Source: Pseudomonadota bacterium
GTDB taxonomy: Bacteria; Oederibacteriota; Muellerivitia; Muellerivitales; Muellerivitaceae
DNA: 38,186 nt
Reading direction: 5' to 3'
NCBI GenBank assembly: GCA_021324075.1
Contig: JAJPJW010000174.1
Span: forward strand, 1 to 38,186
Shown piece by piece: positions 1 to 8,427 of the stretch (its first letter is position 1; each line of letters begins with the position of its first letter). The position numbers were made by a program, and so were the translations under genes. The notes under the pieces are model-generated. The model made no database searches. It had not been told where the DNA came from and worked only from the letters and a program-made list of their open reading frames with translations.

Positions 1-1244
1 AGCGCCGCGTCCGCTGCGCCCCGCGCCGCGCGCGGCGCCCGCAGGGGCTCGGCCGCGGACCAGCCGCGCCCGCGCAGCATGTCGCCCAGGGCGGCCAGGA
101 GGGCGGCGATCCAATTGGAGGGCAGCAGGTAATTGTGGACATACCAGCGCATGTTCGGGTCGGCGGGCATGAGCAGGGCCACGCAAAAGGCGAGGAAGAG
201 GCAGGCGAGGGAGACCAAGGCCGCCATCAGGGTCCGCCTCGCCCCGGAATTGCGCCAGGCAAAGATCCCCAGGACGGCGAAGACCAAGGCCCCCGCCGGC
301 ATGTCCTGGGCCAGGTGAACGGGGATCTGGGAAGACTGAAGGTCGAAGATCAGGCGGGCCAGTTCCCGGAAACGGCCCCAGGTGGAGGTCCCTTTCAGGA
401 TGCCGGTGAAGACCCCCCAAAGGCTGGGCTCCCGGAAGTCCACGTATTCCCTCAAAAGGGATTTCACGAAAAGGCCGCAGTTCTCCGGCGCCCCCAGGTT
501 CAAGACGGGGTGCAGATGGGCCCGCAAGGGAAGGTAAAGCAGGGGGGAAATTCCCAAAAGACCGAAAGCGGCACCGCAAATCCAAAACTTCGGGGGCGGA
601 TAGGGAAGGCGGGAATCCTTCCGGACCAGGAGAAAAAGCAGGAAGGCCGGGAGGAAGATGAACTGGGTGGGCCAGTCATTGGCAAAGCCGATTCCCGCCA
701 GGAAGAAGGCCAGGGGAATCCAGGGCCCGGTTTCCCCCCTTTCCGATTCCCCGCGGATCAGGAAATGAAATAAAAGGAGCAAGAGGGCCATCTCCACCAT
801 ATAGATGCCGCCCTTGGCCCCCAGGGCCTCCTGCCAATAGGTTTTCGAGAAGGCCAACAAGAGGGCTCCGGCCAGGGCACAGGCCATGGGAAGCCGGGGT
901 TCCCCCCCCGACCCCATCCGAAGAAGGCGGGAGGCGTTCAAGGCCAGCAGGCAGACCCCCAGGGAGGCCACCAGGGCGGTAAGGAGGTTGATCCGGAAAG
1001 CCGCTCCCCCGATGGGAACCAGGGATGCCAGGTGGTCCAGCAGCGCGGCCAGGGGGTAATTGGGGGGGTGCTGGAGCCCCAGGGTGAAACCCGCGGTGAT
1101 GGTTTCGGGAGAATCGTCATCCATGAAGGCGGGGCAAAGGCCGCGCAGATAGAGGAAAAAGACCCCGAGGAAGAGGGCACTGTAAAAAAGGGAGGGGATG
1201 GGCCGGCCGGCCTTTTTCGAAATTGGTTTGGCGGAGCGTCCCAT
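1..1244 (-). CDS. DUF2723/TMEM260-like GT-C membrane protein, 3' end cut by window edge
   Basis: This reading frame is open from an ATG at 1244 to the left edge, about 414 residues, with no stop, so the C-terminus lies outside the window. The N-terminus is a short basic stretch, then a hydrophobic segment, then an acidic loop reading FMDDDSPETITAGF, followed by LGLQHPPNYPL. The acidic loop plus the HPPxYPL motif is the hallmark of the DUF2723 family, which includes TMEM260, a protein O-mannosyltransferase. Further hydrophobic segments follow, and near the edge the frame reads RWYVHNYLLPSNWIAALL, fitting the family's later loop and helix. Known of the family: polytopic membrane GT-C enzymes using a lipid-linked sugar. 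Inferred: a sugar transferase acting at the outer face of the inner membrane. It is divergent from the YfhO-like gene with 120 bp between the two chosen starts. Acceptor and sugar cannot be told. Confidence 0.85.
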   Translation of the reverse strand, partial: MGRSAKPISKKAGRPIPSLFYSALFLGVFFLYLRGLCPAFMDDDSPETITAGFTLGLQHPPNYPLAALLDHLASLVPIGGAAFRINLLTALVASLGVCLLALNASRLLRMGSGGEPRLPMACALAGALLLAFSKTYWQEALGAKGGIYMVEMALLLLLFHFLIRGESERGETGPWIPLAFFLAGIGFANDWPTQFIFLPAFLLFLLVRKDSRLPYPPPKFWICGAAFGLLGISPLLYLPLRAHLHPVLNLGAPENCGLFVKSLLREYVDFREPSLWGVFTGILKGTSTWGRFRELARLIFDLQSSQIPVHLAQDMPAGALVFAVLGIFAWRNSGARRTLMAALVSLACLFLAFCVALLMPADPNMRWYVHNYLLPSNWIAALLAALGDMLRGRGWSAAEPLRAPRAARGAADAA

Positions 1245-1272
1245 TCAGGCCTCGTCGTCCGGATTTTTCTTT

Positions 1273-1279
1273 TATTATA
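1273..1279. promoter_or_regulatory. Candidate divergent -10 region between two membrane glycosyltransferase genes
   Basis: The stretch TTATTATAG reads TATTAT on the plus strand and TATAAT on the minus strand. It lies 30 nt before the DUF2723 start at 1244 and about 85 nt before the YfhO-like start at 1365. No good -35 is visible in either direction, so this rests on the -10 match alone. Confidence 0.3.
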
Positions 1280-1364
1280 GGGGAAAGGGCGGGTGGGCCC
1301 TCAAAAGAGCCCTCCCAAGCCGGATTTTATCCGCCCCAGGGCCATCCCCGAGAAAGGCCGCCGA

Positions 1365-3551
1365 ATGGCTGGAAACAAGAACTCCATCGCCTGGCTTTTC
1401 TACCCGGCGGTTTCCCTGGCCGTCTTCTTTCCCTGCCTGGCCTTGGGGAAGGCCTATTTCCACGACGACCTTTTGATGCAGTATTTCCCCTTCCGGGATT
1501 TTTTAAGGTCCCAAATCGCCGGGGGTCATTTCCCGCTTTGGAACCCCTACCTCCTGGGCGGCATTCCCTTCTGGGCCGACCCGAACGCGATGGCAGCCTA
1601 CCCCCTCCAGTACGTTACGCTTCTTTTCCCGACCGCCTACGGCCTGGGGGTTTTTTATTTCCTGCACCTGTCGATCGCCTTCCTGGGGATGCGCTTTTTC
1701 CTCCGGGCCTTTTCCTTTTCCGAGGAGTCCTGCCGCGTGGGGGCGGTCACTTTCGGCCTTTCCGGTTTTTTCGGCTGGGAAATCGTCCATCCGCCCCTCC
1801 TGGCGGCCTTCAGTTGGCTGCCCTGGTTTTTCGGGTTTTTGGAAAGGCTCCTCCAGGATCCAAAACCCAAAACGGCGTTTTTTGCCGGGCTTTCCTACGC
1901 CCTTTTATTCCTCAGCGGCAACTACCAGATGAGCGTGACGGTTTTTTACGGAGGAGTCCTTTACCTGGCGGCGCGGTGGGCCACCGAAAAAAAATTACGG
2001 AAGGTCCGGGTTTCCCGGGCCGCAACCGGGGCATTGATGGGGGGGATCTTCCCGTTGTTCTTGTGGCTGGTCCCTTCGCTGGAATTCATCCTTCATTCCA
2101 GCCGGTTCGGTTCGGCAAAAGATTATTTAAGCTTCAACGCGGATTTTTCCTTGGAGCCGGGACAACTCCTTCAATTCCTGTTTCCCGCCAATCCCATGGG
2201 CCCCTCTTTCGCCCCCTATCCCGCTTACCTGGACAATATGGGCTACCTGGGGATATGGGCCCCTTTCCTGATTTTGACGGGACTCAAGGGCAGTTCCGCC
2301 GGGAGGCGGGCCCTGGGCGCGGTGGGGGTTTTCGGACTGCTCCTGGCCTTCGGGAAATACCTGCCTTTCCACCATTGGGCCTGCGATGGGCTGCCCGGTA
2401 TCGGCTTCCTCCGGTCGCCCTTCCGCTTCCTTTGCCTCTATGCCTTCGCCGGCGCCTTTTTCACCGCAAGGGGATATGAAAGCTTCCGCGCCACGCTCAA
2501 GGCCCGCGGAAAGGGATCGTGGCGCGGATGGATTTTCCTTTATGCGGGTTTATTGGCGGCACTGGTGATCTTGAAATTTCCCGATCATGCCTTCCAGCTG
2601 CCTTTCCTGGGGATGGGGCTCCTGGCCTGCCTTTGGATTGACGCCCGTAAGGGCCCGCACCCATGGTCCCTGGGGCTTCTGGAGGCCGCCTTCCTTTTTC
2701 CGATGCTGGCCGCCTTCTGGCACGTGGCTTCCCCCGGCCCTTCCTCCAATTTTGATTACGCCGCCCAAATGCCTTTCCTGGCCGACCTCCCCAAAGCCTC
2801 GGCGCAAGGACGGGTGCTGGTACCGGAGGATATCCCTTACGGGGTCCAGTGCGGCCCCCATACCTATTGGGCGAAATCGCCGGTGGATGCGGCCTGCCTT
2901 TTCGGCGTCCGTACCGTGGACGGTTACAACCCGCTGATCCCCGGGAATTTTTCCCGGTCCTGGACCTTGCCCGCAGGGACCTTCGGGAAGCTTTGGGCCC
3001 TGCAAGGATGGCTGACGGGGCCAAGGCAAGCCCCTCCGGAAGGGGAACTGCAAAATTCCTGGGGGGCAGTCCGGTTTTACCGCTCCCCGGACCCCAGGCC
3101 CTTTTGCTGGGTAGCTGAAAAAACGGATGTCCTGCCGGATGAGGAAGCGGTTTGGACCACAATGCAATCGGCGGATTTTGACCCCTACCAAAGGACCCTT
3201 TTAACGGGTTCCGTTGACGGTTCGCTTTTACCGTCCTCGGGCGTTTTTCAAAGCGCAGGCGATTGGATTCCAAAAGGGCCGAATGAGGAGGGCTTCCAAC
3301 TCCAACTTCCAAGGCAGGCCCTGGTTGTTTTTTCCGAAACGGTTTTTCCCGGTTGGAAGGCCTGGATTGACGGCCAACCGGCAAGGATTTACACGGCGGA
3401 CGGCCTGTTGCGCGCCTTGGAGGTTCCGGCCGGGGCGCATGACGTAAAATTTTGTTACCGCCCCTGGTGGCTTTGGCCTTCGCTGGCCTTGGGTTTTTTA
3501 TGGCTTATTTCACTTGGGGCCTGGAGGCTTTTTCGTCCAGGACGGTGGTAA
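1365..3551 (+). CDS. YfhO-like polytopic membrane glycosyltransferase
   Basis: The product is 728 residues. The ATG at 1365 was chosen over a GTG further upstream because AGAAAGG lies 7 nt before it and because the hydrophobic N-terminus begins right after. The first periplasmic loop reads YFHDDLLMQYFPF (acidic pair D34-D35), followed by PLWNPYLLGGIPFWADP at about residues 57-73, the signature of the bacterial YfhO family. Many hydrophobic helices follow up to about residue 480, then a soluble domain to about 690, and a final membrane helix (WWLWPSLALGFLWLI) with a basic tail. Known: YfhO proteins are GT-C enzymes implicated in glycosylating lipoteichoic acid or other cell-envelope polymers. 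Inferred: a surface glycosyltransferase working with the divergent DUF2723 gene. Substrate unknown. Confidence 0.85.
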   Translation: MAGNKNSIAWLFYPAVSLAVFFPCLALGKAYFHDDLLMQYFPFRDFLRSQIAGGHFPLWNPYLLGGIPFWADPNAMAAYPLQYVTLLFPTAYGLGVFYFLHLSIAFLGMRFFLRAFSFSEESCRVGAVTFGLSGFFGWEIVHPPLLAAFSWLPWFFGFLERLLQDPKPKTAFFAGLSYALLFLSGNYQMSVTVFYGGVLYLAARWATEKKLRKVRVSRAATGALMGGIFPLFLWLVPSLEFILHSSRFGSAKDYLSFNADFSLEPGQLLQFLFPANPMGPSFAPYPAYLDNMGYLGIWAPFLILTGLKGSSAGRRALGAVGVFGLLLAFGKYLPFHHWACDGLPGIGFLRSPFRFLCLYAFAGAFFTARGYESFRATLKARGKGSWRGWIFLYAGLLAALVILKFPDHAFQLPFLGMGLLACLWIDARKGPHPWSLGLLEAAFLFPMLAAFWHVASPGPSSNFDYAAQMPFLADLPKASAQGRVLVPEDIPYGVQCGPHTYWAKSPVDAACLFGVRTVDGYNPLIPGNFSRSWTLPAGTFGKLWALQGWLTGPRQAPPEGELQNSWGAVRFYRSPDPRPFCWVAEKTDVLPDEEAVWTTMQSADFDPYQRTLLTGSVDGSLLPSSGVFQSAGDWIPKGPNEEGFQLQLPRQALVVFSETVFPGWKAWIDGQPARIYTADGLLRALEVPAGAHDVKFCYRPWWLWPSLALGFLWLISLGAWRLFRPGRW

Positions 3552-3562
3552 CTCGGTTTAAA

Positions 3563-3776
3563 TATTCCCCCCCTTTGAAAAAGGGGCTGTTTGGTTTTGC
3601 GGGTACATAGGGGAGGTTCCCTATGAGCGACGTTGGGAAGGGGGGTATTCGCTTTTGCGGCGAGGCTAACTCCCCCTCAATCCCCCTCTTTCAGAGGGGG
3701 AGGGGAATAACCCGTCAAATGGAGACTGCCTCCGGGACAAAAGGGGGTTTTGAAATAGCTTCCCCCAAGTTTTTTC
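3563..3776. repeat. Cluster of G-run/C-run palindromes in the gap before thyX
   Basis: This 285-bp gap holds no gene. It carries several short hairpins built of C runs and G runs: CCCCCCCTTTGAAAAAGGGG at 3567-3586, TCCCCCTCTTTCAGAGGGGG at about 3681-3700, and AAAGGGGG paired with CTTCCCCC near 3740-3766. Such elements are common as dispersed intergenic repeats in environmental bacteria. The first also lies just after the stop at 3551 and could end transcription, but has no U-tract. A weak -10-like TAAAAT at 3780-3785 is the only promoter signal seen for the next gene. Confidence 0.55.
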
Positions 3777-3836
3777 GGGTAAAATAAGCCATTCCCAACT
3801 CCCCTCAACGACCTTAACTTCTTTTCAAGAGAACCC

Positions 3837-5444
3837 ATGCCCGACCTCATCGAAACCCCCAGCCAGACCTTCCTTTCCGCCGAGCCCAAAGTGACGCTGG
3901 TCAACAGCTTCGCCAAGCCCTTCGACAACGCGGTGGCCACGGCGCGCACCTGCTATTCCAGCAAGGGCATCGTCACGGCCGAACAGGTGGCGGGGGAAGG
4001 CCTGGACGAGACCAAGCAGGAAGAGCGCCGCCAAAGGCGCGACGAGCTGGCCCAGTCCATCTACAAGGCGGGGCACCATACCACCCTGCAGCACGCGCAT
4101 TTCCAGTTCGCCCTGGAGAATGTTTCGCGCCAGTTCATCTGGAGCTTCCTGCACAGCCACCCCTTCTATAATTCCGAACAGGTGTCCCAACGCTACGTGA
4201 CGGTCAACCCCACCCAGATGGCCATACCACCCCTGCCGGGCCCGGCGGCGGAGGTTTACCGCAAGGCCCTGGCCCTGCAGACCCAGGCCTATGAGGAACT
4301 CACCGAATCCCTGAAGCCCCTGGTGGAGAGGGAATACCTGCAGCGCTTCAAGAATTCCGACCCCAAGGGCAAGAAGGTGCTGGTGGCGGTGCAGAAGAAA
4401 TCCCAGGAAGTGGCCCGCTACGTTTTGCCTGTGGCCGCCTTCGCCTACCTCTACCACACGGTTTCGGGACTGACCCTGTTGCGCTACTGGCGGCTCTGCC
4501 AGACCTTCGACGCGCCCCTGGAACAGCGGCTGGTGGTGGGCAAGATGGTGGAGGCCGTCCTCCAGGAAGCCCCGGCTTACAAGGCCATCCTGGAACAGCC
4601 CATGGATTTTGCGACGACCCCCGAAGCGCAAATGTACGAAGGCTTCCATGCCAACGACTCAACCCACAAGGCCTTCCGGGAGGAGTTCGACGCTTCCTTG
4701 GGCGGGCGCACTTCCCGGCTGGTGGATTACTCCAAGGAAGGGGAGAAGATGCTGGCCGCCTCGGTGCGCGAGGTCTTCGGCCTGCCTTCCTCCGCCCTCT
4801 CGGATGACGCGGCCATCGAGCTGGCCCTGAACCCGTCCAAGAACAAATACCTGGGCGAGACCCTGAACGTGAGCACCCACAGCAAGGTTTCCCGGGCCCT
4901 CTTCCACCCCCACTACACTTTCCGCAAGAAGATCACCCATACGGGCGATTCGCAGGACCAGCGCCACCGCATGACGCCCGCCTCCCGGCCCATCCTGCAC
5001 GCCCTGACCCTGGACGAACCCGATTACCTGGTGCCCGTGCTCCTGAAGCAGGACAAGGCCCTGGAGCGGCGTTTCGCCGAGGTCATGGACCAAAGCTGGG
5101 AAGCCATCGGCCAACTGCGCAAGATGGGCGTCCCGGACGAATTCGCGGCCTACCTGCTGCCCAACGCGGTCTCGGTGCGCTTCACCGAGTCCGCGGACCT
5201 GCTGAACCTGCACCACAAGCACGCCATGCGGCTTTGCTACAACGCCCAGGAAGAGATCTGGCAGGCCTCGGTGGACGAGGCCCAACAGGTGAGGGAAGTG
5301 CACCCCCGCATCGGCAAATGGCTGCTGCCGCCTTGTACCCTCCGCGCTTACGCGGGTACGCTGCCCAAATGCCCCGAGGGCGAGCGCTTCTGCGGCGTCG
5401 TGGTCTGGAAGAAGGACCTGAACGAGTACCAAAGGGTGATTTAG
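3837..5444 (+). CDS. thyX: Tandem-domain FAD-dependent thymidylate synthase (ThyX family)
   Basis: The 535-residue product is about twice the usual ThyX length. ThyX makes dTMP from dUMP using methylene-tetrahydrofolate, FAD and NADPH. Residues 18-255 look like one ThyX domain: an AxxCYSS start, a GHHTTLQHAHFQF stretch (79-91), VSR (96-98), SEQVSQRY (113-120), and a YVLP..T..LRYWRLCQ..DAPLEQ end. Residues 290-495 repeat the plan: LVDYSKEG, VSR (351-353), QRHRM (375-379), and LLPNAVSVRF...RLCYNAQEEIW. In normal ThyX the motif RHR-x7-S is contiguous. Here the first copy keeps SxRY but has SHP (107-109) where RHR should be, and the second copy keeps RHR (376-378) but not SxRY. So each half carries part of the motif, and the active site probably forms across the two. 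No thyA is seen. Only a weak ribosome site precedes the ATG. Confidence 0.85.
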   Translation: MPDLIETPSQTFLSAEPKVTLVNSFAKPFDNAVATARTCYSSKGIVTAEQVAGEGLDETKQEERRQRRDELAQSIYKAGHHTTLQHAHFQFALENVSRQFIWSFLHSHPFYNSEQVSQRYVTVNPTQMAIPPLPGPAAEVYRKALALQTQAYEELTESLKPLVEREYLQRFKNSDPKGKKVLVAVQKKSQEVARYVLPVAAFAYLYHTVSGLTLLRYWRLCQTFDAPLEQRLVVGKMVEAVLQEAPAYKAILEQPMDFATTPEAQMYEGFHANDSTHKAFREEFDASLGGRTSRLVDYSKEGEKMLAASVREVFGLPSSALSDDAAIELALNPSKNKYLGETLNVSTHSKVSRALFHPHYTFRKKITHTGDSQDQRHRMTPASRPILHALTLDEPDYLVPVLLKQDKALERRFAEVMDQSWEAIGQLRKMGVPDEFAAYLLPNAVSVRFTESADLLNLHHKHAMRLCYNAQEEIWQASVDEAQQVREVHPRIGKWLLPPCTLRAYAGTLPKCPEGERFCGVVVWKKDLNEYQRVI

Positions 5445-5446
5445 AA

Positions 5447-5479
5447 ACAGTTCACAGCCGACAGTTCACAGTCGGCAGG
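5447..5479. repeat. Dispersed repeat, CAGTTCACAG family
   Basis: Two tandem copies of a unit reading CAGTTCACAG plus CCGA or TCGG fill the 43-bp gap between the thymidylate synthase stop and the next start. Related units occur at 19156-19246 and 33351-33386, always between genes. Confidence 0.6.
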
Positions 5480-5487
5480 TAGGCTAA

Positions 5488-5991
5488 ATGCGAAAAAAAG
5501 TCCTCTTCTTATTGATCATCAGCTTGGCGTTGTTAGAAGCGGCTCCGGCTTTTGCTAAAAAGAAGAAGGCCCCCACCCCCACGCCGGTCCCGGCGGCCTC
5601 CCCGAACCTGGCCGCGATGCAGAAGGCCCTGCGGTTCTACGTCTATGAGAAAAGCAGCGACGTGGTGAATGACGTCACGGGGCTTTTCGATTCCAAGTCC
5701 CAGAAGATCACCTTGAAATGCGAACTCAAGAACCAGACCCCGAAGGAAATCCACGGTGCCCGGGGCACCCTCCGTTTCACCACCCTCTTCGGGGAATTCA
5801 TCGCGGACATTTACATCGAATCCACCACCGTACTGCCGCCCGGGCAGGTGGTGGGGATCAACTGGGACGTGCCCACGGACCGCTTAAGCGCCGACGCCTT
5901 CGATAAGCTCAAGAAGGCCAAATTGGAGCAGATCAAGCAGACCTGGTATCCCAGCATGGTGGTTTTCACTGATGGCACGGTATTGAAATAG
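5488..5991 (+). CDS. Small secreted protein, function unknown
   Basis: The product is 167 residues. It opens with a clear signal peptide, MRKK then a hydrophobic stretch LFLLIISLALLEA, ending APAFA before KKKKAP, a typical signal peptidase I site near residue 23. A short basic and proline-rich linker (KKKKAPTPTPVPAASP) leads into a compact domain from about residue 45. That domain has alternating beta-like strands (KITLKCELKNQTPKEIHGARGTL, then IYIESTTVLPPGQVVGINWDV), the pattern of FxLYD-like domains of exported proteins that fold as a small beta-sandwich. I see no catalytic motif. It stands alone between thyX and a convergent gene, so context gives no role. The family call is tentative. Confidence 0.75.
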   Translation: MRKKVLFLLIISLALLEAAPAFAKKKKAPTPTPVPAASPNLAAMQKALRFYVYEKSSDVVNDVTGLFDSKSQKITLKCELKNQTPKEIHGARGTLRFTTLFGEFIADIYIESTTVLPPGQVVGINWDVPTDRLSADAFDKLKKAKLEQIKQTWYPSMVVFTDGTVLK

Positions 5992-6011
5992 AGGCCAAAA
6001 AAGACCGCTTA

Positions 6012-6098
6012 GCCACAGATGCACACAGATTCACACGGATGAAGATTTAAATCCTAAAGATTTTTTCCCATCCGTGTTTATCTGTGTGCATCTGTGGC
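6012..6098. repeat. Long palindromic repeat between convergent genes; possible two-way terminator
   Basis: The left arm 6012-6041 and right arm 6069-6098 are reverse complements at 28 of 30 positions, with a 27-nt AT-rich loop. The arms begin and end with GCCACAGATGCA and its complement. A run of seven T follows on the plus strand (6103-6109) and six A lie before it (5998-6003), so the hairpin could end transcription in both directions between two convergent genes. The same outer 12 bases form the outer arms of the element at 38054-38179. Confidence 0.85.
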
Positions 6099-6189
6099 AA
6101 TATTTTTTTGCAGTTAGATTTTGATCTGTGGTCAAAGTCTTCCGCATGAAACCCGCCCGTCTTCCCTCTTCGGCATCGGTGACGCCGGT

Positions 6190-8292
6190 TTACTTTCCTC
6201 CGCCCGGCGACCGCAAGGCTTCCAAGCTTTTCGCCGCGGAAGTAAAGTTGACCGGGCTTTGGGCGGCTTTCCGGAAAGCTTTTTCCGCCTCGTCCTTCCG
6301 GCCCAAATCCATCAGTACCAGCCCTTCGGCGTTGTAAAGATGCGCCAGGGGATAGCCGGTTTTCAGGCCCTCTTGCAGGGCCCCGAGCATTTCCGCCTGG
6401 GAATGATTGACGGCCTGCCTCGTATAGACCTTGTCCCAATAGCAGGTCCTGAGGAAAGGGTCCCCGGCCATGGCGCCATAACTTCCTTTGAGCAGGTTGA
6501 AAACCGAGGGGGCGGTGAACCAGGGCGGGTATTGGAGGACCTCCGAGGTGACCGGTTGAAGCGCCCGGTCCGCCCGGAGCCAGCCCAAAAGGATTTCACG
6601 GTTGGAATCCTCCACGGGGACCACGCCCAGCATTAATCCGCCCTCATGGCCGGCGTAGGGCGGCCCCAGCCAGTACCAACGGCCACGGGGGAACCGGGCG
6701 GCCAGGAAGGGCTTGTAGTCGGCTTCCAGGAAGACCGCCACCCATTTGATTTCCCCATCTGGAATCCTGGGGTTTAATTCCGCGTTCAAGGGAAAGGTCG
6801 CCAGGGCCAGGGTTTCGTCCGAGCTTTGGGCCCAGAGGTTCAAGAGCACGGCCCCGGGCCCCAGGGGTGCATCGTCCCGCTCCAGGATTTGGTAAGCCCG
6901 GTAAAAGGGCTCGGATTTTTCAACCTGCCAATGGGGATTGGGAACCCCCAGAACCTGGTGGAAAGGCCCCAAGAGGTGGTAAATGTTCCAAACCGAGGAG
7001 AGGGCCAGGAGCAGGACCAAGGCCGTGGTTTTGCGGCCCGGGGAGAGTTTTTCCACCAGGGCCCCAAGGCCGATGGCGCAAACCACGAGGGCCAAGGGAA
7101 AAAAATTGATGATGCGGTTGGCTTCAAATCCCTTGGACAACAGGGCAGGCAGGAAGGCCAAGAACAGGGAGGCCCCCAGCCATTGGCTCCAGGGCACCCG
7201 GCGAAGGCGGACAAGTTCCACCAAGCCGGTGATGAAAAGGGCGCCTTCCAGGGGGTTGAGCAGGTTTCCCCAGGCGAAGTAATCGCAGAGGGGCGGCTGG
7301 GGACGGGCGAAAACCACGGCCAGATAGGCCCCGGCGCCGGAAAGCCATTCGCCCGCGTGAAAACCCCGCCCCAGGGACCAAAGGCCCTGGATGTAGCCGC
7401 CATAGTGTTCCGATAACCCGACCCCCGCAAAAAGGAACAGGAAGGGCAAAAGGGCCGCGAGGAAGCGGCCGAAAAGGCCGCGGAAGAGATCGGGAACCCC
7501 TTGGACGCTGTTCCGGAAAAGGGCCCAGGCCACCGGGGCCATGAAGGCCGGCCAGGCGTGGGAAATGAAAAGCCCGGACCCGGTCAAAAAGCCGAGGCCA
7601 TAGGCGCCCAGGTTTTTCCAACGGCCTTCCCGGTTTTGGACGACCCCGCCCAAGACACCCAGGGCCAGGATTTCCCACAAGTCATGCAAAGCGCCGAAGA
7701 CGGCATAGCGGCCCGCAAAGAGATGCCAAAAACTGAAGGCCAGGAGGGTGGAGAGAACGAGCGCATAAGCGCGGGGAAAGAACATCCGCCCGGCGGCGTA
7801 AGAAACCCCGAGGGCCAGGATGGATAGGAGGGCCGGCAAAAGCCACAGGGTGGAAAGGGAAGGGCCCAGGAGCTTGAAAAAGGCGGCCTGGAGCCAGATG
7901 AAGGCGCAGGGCGCCTGGGAGAAATAAAAAAAGAACCGCCATTCCCAGTGCCGGAGGAGGTCCATGGAAAAGGACGCGCCCAAGCCCTCGTCCAAGGAAG
8001 GCCAGGCGCACAAATCCGTCAAATGAAAAAGGCGGATGCAGGATCCGGCCGCGGCCACCAGCAGGAAAAACAGGATGAAAGAACGGCCCCTGCTTTCCGG
8101 GACGCTTTCCCGCAGGAGAATGGGATCTTTTAAGGGGACCTGTCCTAAAACCCAAAGGGTGGGCAGGACCAGGCCGCCCAGGGCGAGAAGGGCCTGCCAA
8201 AGGGGATCCAAGGAAAGATAAGACAGGAGAGTAAGGCCCAAAAGCATCGTCGCGGCATAGGGCCATGGATAATAGGGGGGGGATGTTTTCAA
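6190..8292 (-). CDS. PMT-like (GT39/ArnT-type) membrane glycosyltransferase with C-terminal TPR
   Basis: The 700-residue product has about twelve hydrophobic helices over residues 12-420, then a soluble part. After the second helix comes a loop LTDLCAWPSLDEGLGASFSM with D101-E102, the acidic pair expected in PMT-type GT-C enzymes, followed by FFYFSQAPCAFIWLQAAFFKLLG, where such enzymes continue with their second periplasmic helix. The last 60 residues (HLYNAEGLVLMDLGRKDEAEKAFRKA) form a tetratricopeptide repeat, an unusual tail for this class that may bind a partner. Known: these enzymes move a sugar from a polyprenyl carrier to protein or lipid. The start is a TTG with AAGG 4 nt upstream; the first alternative is the ATG at codon 16. 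It diverges from the HAD gene and converges on the small secreted-protein gene. Confidence 0.8.
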   Translation of the reverse strand: MKTSPPYYPWPYAATMLLGLTLLSYLSLDPLWQALLALGGLVLPTLWVLGQVPLKDPILLRESVPESRGRSFILFFLLVAAAGSCIRLFHLTDLCAWPSLDEGLGASFSMDLLRHWEWRFFFYFSQAPCAFIWLQAAFFKLLGPSLSTLWLLPALLSILALGVSYAAGRMFFPRAYALVLSTLLAFSFWHLFAGRYAVFGALHDLWEILALGVLGGVVQNREGRWKNLGAYGLGFLTGSGLFISHAWPAFMAPVAWALFRNSVQGVPDLFRGLFGRFLAALLPFLFLFAGVGLSEHYGGYIQGLWSLGRGFHAGEWLSGAGAYLAVVFARPQPPLCDYFAWGNLLNPLEGALFITGLVELVRLRRVPWSQWLGASLFLAFLPALLSKGFEANRIINFFPLALVVCAIGLGALVEKLSPGRKTTALVLLLALSSVWNIYHLLGPFHQVLGVPNPHWQVEKSEPFYRAYQILERDDAPLGPGAVLLNLWAQSSDETLALATFPLNAELNPRIPDGEIKWVAVFLEADYKPFLAARFPRGRWYWLGPPYAGHEGGLMLGVVPVEDSNREILLGWLRADRALQPVTSEVLQYPPWFTAPSVFNLLKGSYGAMAGDPFLRTCYWDKVYTRQAVNHSQAEMLGALQEGLKTGYPLAHLYNAEGLVLMDLGRKDEAEKAFRKAAQSPVNFTSAAKSLEALRSPGGGK

Positions 8293-8331
8293 AAGGCCTT
8301 GCCTTTCGCACGGGCACCGGCGTGATCCGAT

Positions 8332-8344
8332 GGGCGTAACGCCC
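8332..8344. promoter_or_regulatory. 13-bp palindrome in a divergent promoter region
   Basis: GGGCGTAACGCCC is a perfect inverted repeat (6-bp arms, one central base) in the 135-bp gap between the divergent glycosyltransferase and HAD genes. It could be an operator. No regulator is linked to it here. Confidence 0.35.
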
Positions 8345-8413
8345 CATGCGAAATTTATTTTAACGCCGGTCCCCCGCTCCCAAGCTTTTTAATTCCACCC
8401 GGTTTTTTTGGGT

Positions 8414-8419
8414 TATAGT
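8414..8419 (+). promoter_or_regulatory. -10 box (TATAGT) placed for a leaderless mRNA
   Basis: TATAGT ends 8 nt before the ATG at 8428, so transcription would begin at or next to the start codon. The bases between (CTTCCCCT) hold no Shine-Dalgarno. No clear -35 is seen. The same arrangement recurs at five other genes in the window. Confidence 0.5.
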
Positions 8420-8427
8420 CTTCCCCT

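Noticed and set aside
135-773. 212-codon plus-strand frame near the left edge
   Set aside because: It lies antisense to the DUF2723 frame, which carries the family motifs, and reads as low-complexity Gly/Pro/Gln.
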